A stretch of DNA of 39,162 bases from Promethearchaeia archaeon (GTDB taxonomy: Archaea > Asgardarchaeota > Lokiarchaeia > Sigyniarchaeales > SOKP01). The notes beneath the pieces are model-generated. The model did not search any database and had not been told where the DNA came from. It saw only the letters and a program-made list of their open reading frames with translations. The DNA is taken from contig JAHQWP010000071.1 in NCBI GenBank assembly GCA_029856235.1, forward strand, positions 1 through 39,162, in the 5' to 3' direction. Of the stretch, positions 25,828-32,740 are shown piece after piece. Each line of letters starts with the position of its first letter. The first letter of the stretch is position 1. The translations under genes were made by a program, and so were the position numbers.

Positions 25828-26322
25828 ATGCATTACGAAAGAAATGAATATCAAGAAGGTTTTAGTATTTGTGCTCTAATCATCGCCGGTATTTTTCTCT
25901 GGTGGGGGTTTAATATTCTCCTTGATGATATGGCGAATTGGTGGTGGCTCTTTGGATTTTTCTGGATTTTAATTGGACTCTCAATAATGTCAAGCCAAAT
26001 TTACAAACTTACAAACAGAAGTAAGTTAAGAAATGTTGTGAAACAAGAATTTGAGCAAAATCCTACCATTTCAATTGAAATGATTGCAAGTAATACGGGT
26101 ATTACAGTTAAAGATGCACGAGCAATTGTATTAGATTTGAAAGCAAGGGGAGAATTGAGGGGAAAATTTTCAACTAAAACGGGTGAAGCAAAACATGTGG
26201 AGGTAACTGCTCCTAATCAAGTAACTTCTGAAGAAACTGGTAAGTATTGTGCAAATTGTGGAACTCCCGTGAAGCGCGAAGGAAACGCAGTATATTGTGC
26301 TTATTGTGGAGCAAAATTATAG
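25828..26322 (+). CDS. Membrane protein with helix-turn-helix and C-terminal zinc ribbon
   Basis: A 164-residue protein with three parts. Two membrane helices (about 11-30 and 37-56) lie in a Trp-rich region. A helix-turn-helix of the PCI/winged type (about 72-112, with TISIEMIASNTGITVKDARA) follows. The end is a zinc ribbon YCANCGTP ... YCAYCGAKL with two C-x2-C pairs. It could be a membrane-tethered regulator or an adapter. The gene stands alone downstream of the roadblock-like gene. Confidence 0.65.
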   Translation: MHYERNEYQEGFSICALIIAGIFLWWGFNILLDDMANWWWLFGFFWILIGLSIMSSQIYKLTNRSKLRNVVKQEFEQNPTISIEMIASNTGITVKDARAIVLDLKARGELRGKFSTKTGEAKHVEVTAPNQVTSEETGKYCANCGTPVKREGNAVYCAYCGAKL

Positions 26323-26404
26323 CTAGTTACTCTTTTTTCCTATTTTTTTTATAAGGCTAGTAAGAAGAATTAAAGGATTAAAATAAAATAAAAAAAAAAT
26401 TTGT

Positions 26405-26571
26405 TTATTCCCGACCTTTTTGTTTTTCTCCATGCAATTCTGTTAATTTCCTTCGGTTCTCCTTGAGTATTTCACCTTTAATTGGATAGAAGTACATCCC
26501 TATCAACGAAAGTCCAAGGACGATTGCTGGGTAAACGCCTATCAATATCTTAAGTCCTAATTCCGTATCTA
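26405..26571 (-). pseudogene. Frameshifted 3' end of the GPH transporter gene
   Basis: Beyond the stop at 26550-26552, another minus-strand frame continues the transporter: TELGLKILIGVYPAIVLGLS then LIGMYFYPIKGE, and a charged tail ending KQKGRE at a TAA (26405-26407). It supplies the missing last membrane helix and a normal cytoplasmic tail. The frame change lies at about 26565-26580, next to a repeated AATCC(A/G)AAT. Confidence 0.65.
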
Positions 26572-27809
26572 TTCGGATTTGGATTATAAGTTTGCCAATC
26601 AGTTGTGCTAAAAACTATCCCAATTAAAACGAAATTAATAATCGCGGATAATCTAATAAAGAAATTAAGGACAGCATAGTAAATACCTGATCGCCTTGTG
26701 CCATGTTTAATCTCATCTTCATCAATAATTTCTGCGATACATTGATCGTAGAAATATAATCCTCCGCCCAAACCAATTCCGTTGAAAATTTGTACAATAA
26801 AAACCATTTCAACGCTGATCGAGAAAGCAAAAAGTATTATAGGAATTATCCATGTTATGATTCCTATCAATCCCGCCATGCGAGCTCCTTTTTTAACACG
26901 AATCCATTCCCAAAAAGGCGTGGAAACAGCAGCTACAATGAATTGTAAAGCTAGAACAAGGCCAATTAATTCCGCATCTACAACTCCAAGAACATGGATC
27001 ATAAAAAGTGGTGCTAATGTTGGAAGAATATTTATAGCAATCCATGTTCCTAACGCTGGTATTAAAAACCATAGGAATGTTTTATTCTTAAATGTAGTTT
27101 TCAGTGTTTTCACAAAAGACATTGCGGTTTCAGCGTCTTTTGAGATGTGCTTAGGTTCTTTCACACCCCATTTCAAAATTATGAAATATGTGATAATTAT
27201 TACAACAGCAGCAATAATTCCTGTTAATTGATATTGTGATAATGTTATATCTACATTGGCAGGATTTGTATTAGCAATATCTTCAATGATCAGAGTGGGA
27301 AGGAGAAATGCAAAAATCAGTGCAACCATCACAAAACTGATCCTAACTTTTCCTGTTGAACTGCGATCTTCCATCGTGACAAACATTTCAGAAAAAATAG
27401 CATTGTAATTTAGATTAAACGCAGTATATGTAGTATCAAAGAGAACTAGAATTACAAAGAAGTATATGAAGTTTACTACATCCGAACCAAGAGCCAATGG
27501 TGGCGTAAAAAGTAAAATCATTACTAACGCTAACGGAATAGTGGCGCCTAACATCCAAGGAATTCTTCTCCCCCATCTAGTTTTTGTTCGGTCAGAAAGA
27601 TACCCTATAAGAGGGTCGTTTATAGCATTCCATAAACTCCATAAAATAAAACCAGTGCTAATCCAAAGAACAGGTAATTCTACAATTGCAAAGTAGAATG
27701 TAAAAATAAGGAATGAGAATGTTTGTAATGCGGTATTATCTCCAACTTCACCAAATGCAAAAGTAATTCGCTTTCCAAGAGGAACTTTCTTAGATTTTCT
27801 TTCATTCAT
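26550..27809 (-). CDS. MFS/GPH-family sugar:cation symporter, frameshifted near the C-terminus
   Basis: A 419-residue transporter of the glycoside-pentoside-hexuronide type (MelB-like). The start GKRITFAFGEVGDNTALQTF is typical, and NDPLIGYLSDRTKTRWGRRI is the conserved loop 2-3 motif with its cation-coupling Asp residues. About eleven hydrophobic segments are present. The frame ends NPNPNRYGIRT, an unlikely end, because the last helix and tail lie in another frame (26405-26571); the intact protein would be about 470 residues. It is either a recent inactivation or an assembly error. It is divergent from the zinc dehydrogenase gene, which suggests uptake and oxidation of one sugar or polyol. 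Confidence 0.8.
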   Translation of the reverse strand: MNERKSKKVPLGKRITFAFGEVGDNTALQTFSFLIFTFYFAIVELPVLWISTGFILWSLWNAINDPLIGYLSDRTKTRWGRRIPWMLGATIPLALVMILLFTPPLALGSDVVNFIYFFVILVLFDTTYTAFNLNYNAIFSEMFVTMEDRSSTGKVRISFVMVALIFAFLLPTLIIEDIANTNPANVDITLSQYQLTGIIAAVVIIITYFIILKWGVKEPKHISKDAETAMSFVKTLKTTFKNKTFLWFLIPALGTWIAINILPTLAPLFMIHVLGVVDAELIGLVLALQFIVAAVSTPFWEWIRVKKGARMAGLIGIITWIIPIILFAFSISVEMVFIVQIFNGIGLGGGLYFYDQCIAEIIDEDEIKHGTRRSGIYYAVLNFFIRLSAIINFVLIGIVFSTTDWQTYNPNPNRYGIRT

Positions 27810-27969
27810 TCATTAATCACCTTTATTTTTATAAACTAATTTTATTTAGTAATTTGAATTTGAATTTTTATTAATATAAGTCTTTAGCTAAAAATTTATA
27901 TTTAATAGTAAATCTTGGTTTAGTGGGATATAACCAATAGCTTCCTATGAATATCTTGAGGTAAATAAA

Positions 27970-29019
27970 ATGGAAAAAATGTTAGCAGCGGTATTTCACA
28001 AGGGTGATACGCAAGGTGGTGATATAATATTAGAAGAGGTTGAATTACCTCGCATCACAAAAAGTGATCACGTTTTATTAGAGATAAAAGCTTGTGGAAT
28101 TTGTGGTACCGATTTAAAAATTATGGAAGGGGGGCATCCTGCTAATGACAATACAATTTTAGGGCATGAATTTGCTGGAATCGTTAGAGAAGTTGGAGAG
28201 AGCGTTCAAGATTTAGAAATTGGTGATAAAGTCGTTGCTGATCCCAATGAAAAGTGTGGATATTGTATCAATTGTAGGAGAGGTTTATCGAGCCTCTGTG
28301 AATATATGGCTACTGGAACAACGTTCGGAATATTTCAGAATGGCGGTTTTGCTAAATACTGCGTAGTACCAAGAAGTGTTTTATTTAAGCTACCTGAAAA
28401 TATAGACCTAACTGCTGCTGCATTAGTAGAACCTCTTTCTTGCGCTATTCACTGTCATAATCTTGCTGATGTTAAAGAACCTGACAATGTGGTCGTAATA
28501 GGAGCAGGTCCAATGGGTTTAATAATTCAATCTGTTATAAGTATGCATCCGATAAAAAGATTAATCTGTATCGAGATAGACAATTGGCGTGGACAGAAGG
28601 CTTTAGAACTTGGTGCAGATCATTTAATTAATCCTGAATCTCAAGATGTTAAAAGTGAGATCACAAGGATAACCGAAAGGGGGATGGCTGATGTGATTAT
28701 AGATGCTGTTGGAATTTCTGATACTTTCGAAATGGCCACTAAAATTTGGGCTCCTGGTGCCCGATTAATTTGCTTCGGCCAAGATTATAACGCTGAAGCG
28801 AAAATAAAGCCAAATGACATCGTTAGATATCAAAGGAAAATCATGGGGTCTTACATTGGCTATCCCGAAGATTTTTTAGATGCAATTGAACTAATTGTCA
28901 ATAAGGCGATTAAAGTCAATAAATTGATCACTGCTACAATTCCTCTGGATGAAGTACTTTCATCAGGATTCAAAATCATGAAAGAGAGAAAATGTGTAAA
29001 AATTATTGCTCTACCATAA
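27970..29019 (+). CDS. Zinc-dependent medium-chain alcohol/polyol dehydrogenase
   Basis: A 349-residue member of the MDR family. Catalytic zinc ligands are Cys42 (CGICGTDLK), His66 and Glu67 (GHEFAG), and probably Glu154 (VEPLSC). The structural zinc lobe has Cys96, 99, 102 and 110. NAD(P) binding is by GAGPMG (178-183), followed by an acidic residue in LICIEID, which points to NAD(H). The closest subgroups are sorbitol/L-iditol and threonine dehydrogenases. It is divergently paired with a GPH sugar transporter, and the 160-base intergenic region presumably carries both promoters. The substrate is probably a sugar alcohol or related polyol. Confidence 0.85.
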   Translation: MEKMLAAVFHKGDTQGGDIILEEVELPRITKSDHVLLEIKACGICGTDLKIMEGGHPANDNTILGHEFAGIVREVGESVQDLEIGDKVVADPNEKCGYCINCRRGLSSLCEYMATGTTFGIFQNGGFAKYCVVPRSVLFKLPENIDLTAAALVEPLSCAIHCHNLADVKEPDNVVVIGAGPMGLIIQSVISMHPIKRLICIEIDNWRGQKALELGADHLINPESQDVKSEITRITERGMADVIIDAVGISDTFEMATKIWAPGARLICFGQDYNAEAKIKPNDIVRYQRKIMGSYIGYPEDFLDAIELIVNKAIKVNKLITATIPLDEVLSSGFKIMKERKCVKIIALP

Positions 29020-29234
29020 TTTAAGAAATGGTTTTTCCCATTTTAAGGATTTTTGGACATTATTTTCTTTTGCTGTGCTTAAATCGTTCATTTATATACA
29101 AGATGCAGTTAAAGTTCACATTTAAAAATCTGCAAAATCATGAAACTATTCAAATTTAAGTCCAAAATTTTTAATTAATTAATTATTATACATATCAAAG
29201 AATAATATTTGATTTTTGATTTATCCATATTCTT

Positions 29235-29777
29235 ATGTCTTTTGATATTTCTGCTTTAAAAGTGCTCTTCAAAAAAATCTTTCCACCTAAGAAATCTATA
29301 TATACCGTTGATACAAATGGCGATGGAAAAGCGGATTCGCTCCTAATCAAGGCTTTGAACGTCATCATGCCGATGGAAATTCCAAAAGAAATTGAAATAG
29401 GGGGATTTAGTACTACAAATTTTGATATTAACACTTTTGAATTACCCGACTACGGAAAACTATTTCTCGATGATATCCCGATTAATGTTTCTAAGAAAGA
29501 CTTTGACATCGTGAAACTCAAAGATCGCTTTACTTTCTATATTAAAAAAGAAAAATTTACGATAGATGATTTACTGAGTGGTAAACTCGCAGGTAAAATC
29601 GTAGCCTTAGGTGATACCATAAATATTTTAATTAAAATCGATGAAGACAGTTTAGAGAAGTTTTCAGAAGGGCATCATAATTTCAAATTCAAATCAGAAA
29701 TAATTCCTATCCTCGAATTTAATTTTGAGTTAGGAAATGAAAATTTGAATCAAAACTTCGATTCTGTAATTAACTAA
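29235..29777 (+). CDS. Protein of unknown function with a DxNxDGxxD calcium-type loop
   Basis: A 180-residue soluble, beta-rich protein. Near the N-terminus YTVDTNGDGKADSLLIK (residues about 23-39) contains D-T-N-G-D-G-K-A-D, the form of a calcium loop as in dockerin, EF-hand or FG-GAP-type repeats. The remaining sequence has alternating hydrophobic strands and no signal peptide, so the loop would have to work in the cytosol. It is upstream of the zinc-ribbon gene 29890 on the same strand. I do not recognise the family. Confidence 0.55.
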   Translation: MSFDISALKVLFKKIFPPKKSIYTVDTNGDGKADSLLIKALNVIMPMEIPKEIEIGGFSTTNFDINTFELPDYGKLFLDDIPINVSKKDFDIVKLKDRFTFYIKKEKFTIDDLLSGKLAGKIVALGDTINILIKIDEDSLEKFSEGHHNFKFKSEIIPILEFNFELGNENLNQNFDSVIN

Positions 29778-29889
29778 ACCGCACACTCCTAACATTTATT
29801 TTCTTATTTTCAATTAATTTTAACTGAGTTTGAAAAACATAGTAGTTTTTATGTGTACATTTAAAAATTTATGCGGGTGTTGAATAACT

Positions 29890-30429
29890 ATGGCGATTTT
29901 AGAACAAAATTTTCAGCCGCAGATAAGCGAATTAAATGAATATTCAAGTGTAAAAATTACATGTCCCGTGTGTAAAGTAAAAAAAGAAGTGAAATTCCCA
30001 AAATCCGTGATTAATGAAGCAAAACAATTAACCACAATATCTCTTCCAAAAGGTTTACTATGTGATCATCACTTTCAAGCGTTTGTTGATAAAAACTTTA
30101 TCGTACGCGGGTATCAAAAAGTAGATTTTGAATTTGAAACCCAAAAATCTGAAGAGCCTAAAGCTGAGGTTAAGCTGTTCAACAAAAATAAAGATGAATT
30201 CTTCGAAGATCTTATTGTTGAGGGAAATTTCGTCGAATATAGACCTAAACGGAAAATCATTAGAGATTCACACCCCCCTCCAAAAGAGATTGAAAAAATT
30301 CCTGGAAAAAGAAGTCTTAAAGATGTATACGACGAATTTTGGGAGTTCATTGATGATAACAATAAACAATTCCAAGAATTTATAAAAACGGATAAACGAA
30401 GAATAAAACTTAAACTTGGATTTAACTAA
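29890..30429 (+). CDS. Zinc-finger-like protein of unknown function
   Basis: A 179-residue protein. Its N-terminal part holds KITCPVCKVKKEVKFPKSVI and later LLCDHHFQAFVDKNFIVRGY, so two cysteines of C-x2-C plus C-x-H-H form a probable zinc site. The rest is highly charged, with a proline stretch (SHPPPKE) and a helical C-terminal part (RSLKDVYDEFWEFIDDNN). I recall similar N-terminal modules from Asgard genomes, without a known function. The gene ends about 40 bases before the convergent tRNA-Phe. Confidence 0.6.
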   Translation: MAILEQNFQPQISELNEYSSVKITCPVCKVKKEVKFPKSVINEAKQLTTISLPKGLLCDHHFQAFVDKNFIVRGYQKVDFEFETQKSEEPKAEVKLFNKNKDEFFEDLIVEGNFVEYRPKRKIIRDSHPPPKEIEKIPGKRSLKDVYDEFWEFIDDNNKQFQEFIKTDKRRIKLKLGFN

Positions 30430-30486
30430 ATTCTATGAAAAACAAGCAAATTTCAATAATTTGAAATTAAAATGCCAAGAAGGGGA

Positions 30487-30517
30487 ATTTCATATTGTTG
30501 CGAATCGCAAAACACAC
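30487..30517 (-). other. BHB intron in the T loop of tRNA-Phe
   Basis: The T stem acts as the outer helix. TTCA (30520-30523) pairs with TGAA (30489-30492) as the central 4-bp helix, with 3-nt bulges AAG and ATT. The intron itself forms TTGCG/CGCAA around ATT. Cutting after the second base of each bulge gives exactly TTCAAA plus T, a normal 7-nt T loop (intron between positions 59 and 60). Confidence 0.85.
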
Positions 30518-30563
30518 TTTGAACCCCTGATACCCAGATCTTCAGTCTGGTGCGTTCCCGGGT

Positions 30564-30590
30564 TTCGCAGAACCTTGATATAAGGTTTCT
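30564..30590 (-). other. BHB intron in the D loop of tRNA-Phe
   Basis: CGTA (30593-30596) pairs with TGCG (30566-30569) as the central helix, with bulges GTA and AAA. The inner stem is a G-C pair, one bulged A, then AACCTT/AAGGTT around ATATC. The outer helix has only two G-C pairs. A 29-nt intron leaving AGCCCGGGA would give a more usual D loop, so the exact cuts are less sure than in the T loop. Confidence 0.65.
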
Positions 30591-30727
30591 ACTACGCCAC
30601 CTTGGCAGATTAGGGCTAATCTTAACTTGGAATTAAAAATACTCTTTTAATTCTAATTAAGATAGAAATAAAAGTAAGGAATGTCATAAAAATCTTTTTA
30701 GTTTTCGATCGAGCAAAGCATTAATTT

Positions 30728-30937
30728 CTATATATTTTCGCATACTCGATTGAGTCTCCCTTTAAGAGCGGTAATAAACCCAATTAAATACGATAGTTGT
30801 AGCATATTATCTTCCTCGTCCATTGCAGTGTTATAGACGGTTTTGGCTCTTTCGCAGAGATCTTCGATAAACTCTTCTGTTGTATTGATACTTTCACCAA
30901 AAAAGGTTTCTTCTCCATCTATTCTCAATCTGATCAC
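30728..30937 (-). CDS. Small protein of unknown function
   Basis: A 69-residue acidic helical protein (TTEEFIEDLCERAKTVYNTA, then LSYLIGFITALKGRLN) with two cysteines. The amphipathic second half could form a dimer. It stands alone, with an AT-rich upstream region. The 170 bases before its start hold a short imperfect hairpin (CCAC/GTGG near 31052-31065) but nothing I can name. Confidence 0.5.
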   Translation of the reverse strand: MIRLRIDGEETFFGESINTTEEFIEDLCERAKTVYNTAMDEEDNMLQLSYLIGFITALKGRLNRVCENI

Positions 30938-31107
30938 ATCCTTTTTTAGTTAAACATTTAAATTTAACAATTTAAAATTAAATAATTTCATCTGTATTTA
31001 AATAAAAAATCTTAAGTTACATGTTAATTGCATAGTTTTCTAGGAGAGAGCACCACGGGAGAGTGGAATAAGGAGGAGAAAAATAATTATTTTAAATTCT
31101 TAATATT

Positions 31108-31770
31108 CTACCTTCTTGGAAGATTTAGCTTTCTTTTTTTATAGAAACTGAAACCAATTAATCCTAGAATCGCGCCAAAACAAATTCCAATGATGATATA
31201 TACAACAAATTTCAGATTTGTGCTGGTAATTTTATAGATTAGGTTGCTGTTATTATCTTTAACAATAATGGTATCTAGTAATCCCTGGGTACTATAAGTA
31301 AATTCCACATTGTAGAGGTTTTCTCCAAACCTCATAAAACTGATTTTATTTTCCTGAACGCTAATATTTACGCTTTCAAGTTCGGTTATCACTTCAGTAA
31401 GATAATTATTGATCGGATTAACCATCACATATCTGTCCAAAATGAAGTGCCATAAAAAATCATCTCCACTTAATATTGGCATGGAAAAATTTATTGCTTG
31501 CAAAGCGGTGTCATTATTAATTACAGCAGTGAAATTGTTGTAATCAGATAAAATGCTTTGAAAATCCGAGGGCTCTCGAAAAAGAAAAGACTCAACCTCG
31601 TGAATTCTACAATTAGAATATTCATTAAATGGTTCCGATCCATAAGACCAAGATGTTAATTGAGGATACCATAAATTATATTGCGGTTGATAATTATCGA
31701 AAAAATACATTTGATCGTAGCCATATTGCCAAAGAATTGAGGTATTTATCTGAGGAAAAAAAGAAAACAT
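31108..31770 (-). CDS. C-terminally membrane-anchored protein, probably 5'-truncated
   Basis: A 220-residue reading frame. The body is rich in Asn, Ser and aromatic residues, as in archaeal surface proteins. A single membrane helix (about 188-210, FVVYIIIGICFGAILGLIGF) is followed by a basic tail KKRKLNLPRR, so the body would lie outside the cell. A protein of this topology needs an N-terminal signal peptide, and none is present. The first 47 codons overlap the opposing response-regulator gene and look like its shadow. The likely explanation is a gene that lost its 5' end, or one that starts further in; the family is unknown. Confidence 0.5.
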   Translation of the reverse strand: MFSFFPQINTSILWQYGYDQMYFFDNYQPQYNLWYPQLTSWSYGSEPFNEYSNCRIHEVESFLFREPSDFQSILSDYNNFTAVINNDTALQAINFSMPILSGDDFLWHFILDRYVMVNPINNYLTEVITELESVNISVQENKISFMRFGENLYNVEFTYSTQGLLDTIIVKDNNSNLIYKITSTNLKFVVYIIIGICFGAILGLIGFSFYKKRKLNLPRR

Positions 31771-32456
31771 GGCGTAAGTTTATTGAAAGTAAAGAACAGA
31801 TTCCAACATTTTCGAAATTGATCAGAGAAGCAGTAGAATTTTATATTGAAAATTCTCTTTTTTCTAACGATTTAGATATTGAACAAAATTATCTAGCACT
31901 TAAGCAGCACCTTACTGTGGTAAAAGGGGCACTGGATTTCCTTCTTAAAGAATACTCAGAACAATTAGGAGATGTAGTCCTCAATATTATTCGAGATGCA
32001 TTTGATCAGTCACTACTTATTGAATCACAAATTAGAACTATAGAAGATAAAACTCAAGACACTGAGAATATAGATTTATTTTGTATTGAAGATACACCGG
32101 GAACAATGAAGCTTCTAAGAATTATTTCTAAAGCAAAAGAAATCACTTTCAAAGGAGCGTCAACTGGTCAAATCGCCCTCGAGATAATAAAGAAAATAAC
32201 ACCAAAATTAATATTAATGGATATTATGTTGCCTGATATTAATGGATTTGAGCTATGTAAATCAATTAAGAATGATGAAGAGCTCAGGGATATCCCTGTT
32301 TACTATATGAGCTGTATGCAAGAAGATAAAATTAAAGAGAGAATGGAGGATACGAATGCTGATGGTTATATTCTTAAACCATTTGAATATGATGATATTG
32401 CTAAACTAATCGATGAATATATTCCCCTAGATAGGTATCCAAAAATTAAGAACTAA
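31629..32456 (+). CDS. Response regulator with N-terminal DNA-binding-like region
   Basis: A 275-residue protein. The receiver domain spans about 148-266, with the acid pair Glu154/Asp155, the phospho-acceptor Asp198 in LILMDIMLPDINGFE, Ser228, and Lys250 in ADGYILKPF. The N-terminal 75 residues (HIAKELRYLSEEKKKTWRKF ... TFSKLIREAVEFYIEN) look like a ribbon-helix-helix or short helical DNA-binding module, followed by a helical linker. No histidine kinase is in the window. The start may be ATG 31629 or ATG 31653; either overlaps the opposite-strand frame. An orphan two-component output is the best reading. Confidence 0.75.
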   Translation: MVPIHKTKMLIEDTINYIAVDNYRKNTFDRSHIAKELRYLSEEKKKTWRKFIESKEQIPTFSKLIREAVEFYIENSLFSNDLDIEQNYLALKQHLTVVKGALDFLLKEYSEQLGDVVLNIIRDAFDQSLLIESQIRTIEDKTQDTENIDLFCIEDTPGTMKLLRIISKAKEITFKGASTGQIALEIIKKITPKLILMDIMLPDINGFELCKSIKNDEELRDIPVYYMSCMQEDKIKERMEDTNADGYILKPFEYDDIAKLIDEYIPLDRYPKIKN

Positions 32457-32457
32457 T

Positions 32458-32632
32458 GCCTCTAAAGTAGTCTTGCTAGATATTATTTTACATGGTGAGA
32501 ATGGATATGAGATTTGTATGATAATTAAATCTGATAACGATTTGAAACATATCCCTGTTTTCCTGTCAACGATCATTCCAGGTTCTGAAGTGATAACACA
32601 TATGAAAGATACATGAGCAGATGGAAGGACAA
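32458..32632 (+). pseudogene. Remnant of a second receiver domain
   Basis: Right after the response regulator stop the sequence still reads as receiver: ASKVVLLDIILHGENGYEIC, then SDNDLKHIPVFLSTIIPGSE, then MKDT, an in-frame TGA (32614-32616) and A-D-G. It parallels the intact domain (LILMDIMLPDINGFELC; DEELRDIPVYYMS; MEDTNADG). The acid pair, the first helices and the Lys region are lost. Confidence 0.65.
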
Positions 32633-32740
32633 TACTTTTTTTTTATCTAATTTTTCCACGTCAAATAGGGTGAAGTTTATACCTTAATACTTAAAAATAG
32701 TTAATAATGAGATAGCTTAACCTCTGCGTAATGAAATGAT

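Larger units (their letters stand above)
30473..30606 (-). tRNA. tRNA-Phe (anticodon GAA) with introns in D loop and T loop
   Basis: Minus-strand cloverleaf of 134 nt. Acceptor GCCAAGG pairs with TCTTGGC (one G-U), discriminator A, CCA not encoded. D stem GCGT/ACGC; anticodon stem CCAGA/TCTGG closes CTGAAGA with GAA at 30541-30543; variable loop GTATC; T stem AGGGG/CCCCT. The D loop and T loop are each 38 nt long. BHB folds remove 27 nt (30564-30590) and 31 nt (30487-30517), leaving 76 nt with T loop TTCAAAT. The D-loop intron leaves an 11-nt D loop, AGTACCCGGGA. Confidence 0.88.

Noticed and set aside
31040-31080. Purine-rich stretch with CCAC/GTGG hairpin upstream of the small gene 30728-30937.
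   Set aside because: Only four base pairs and no fit to a known RNA family.
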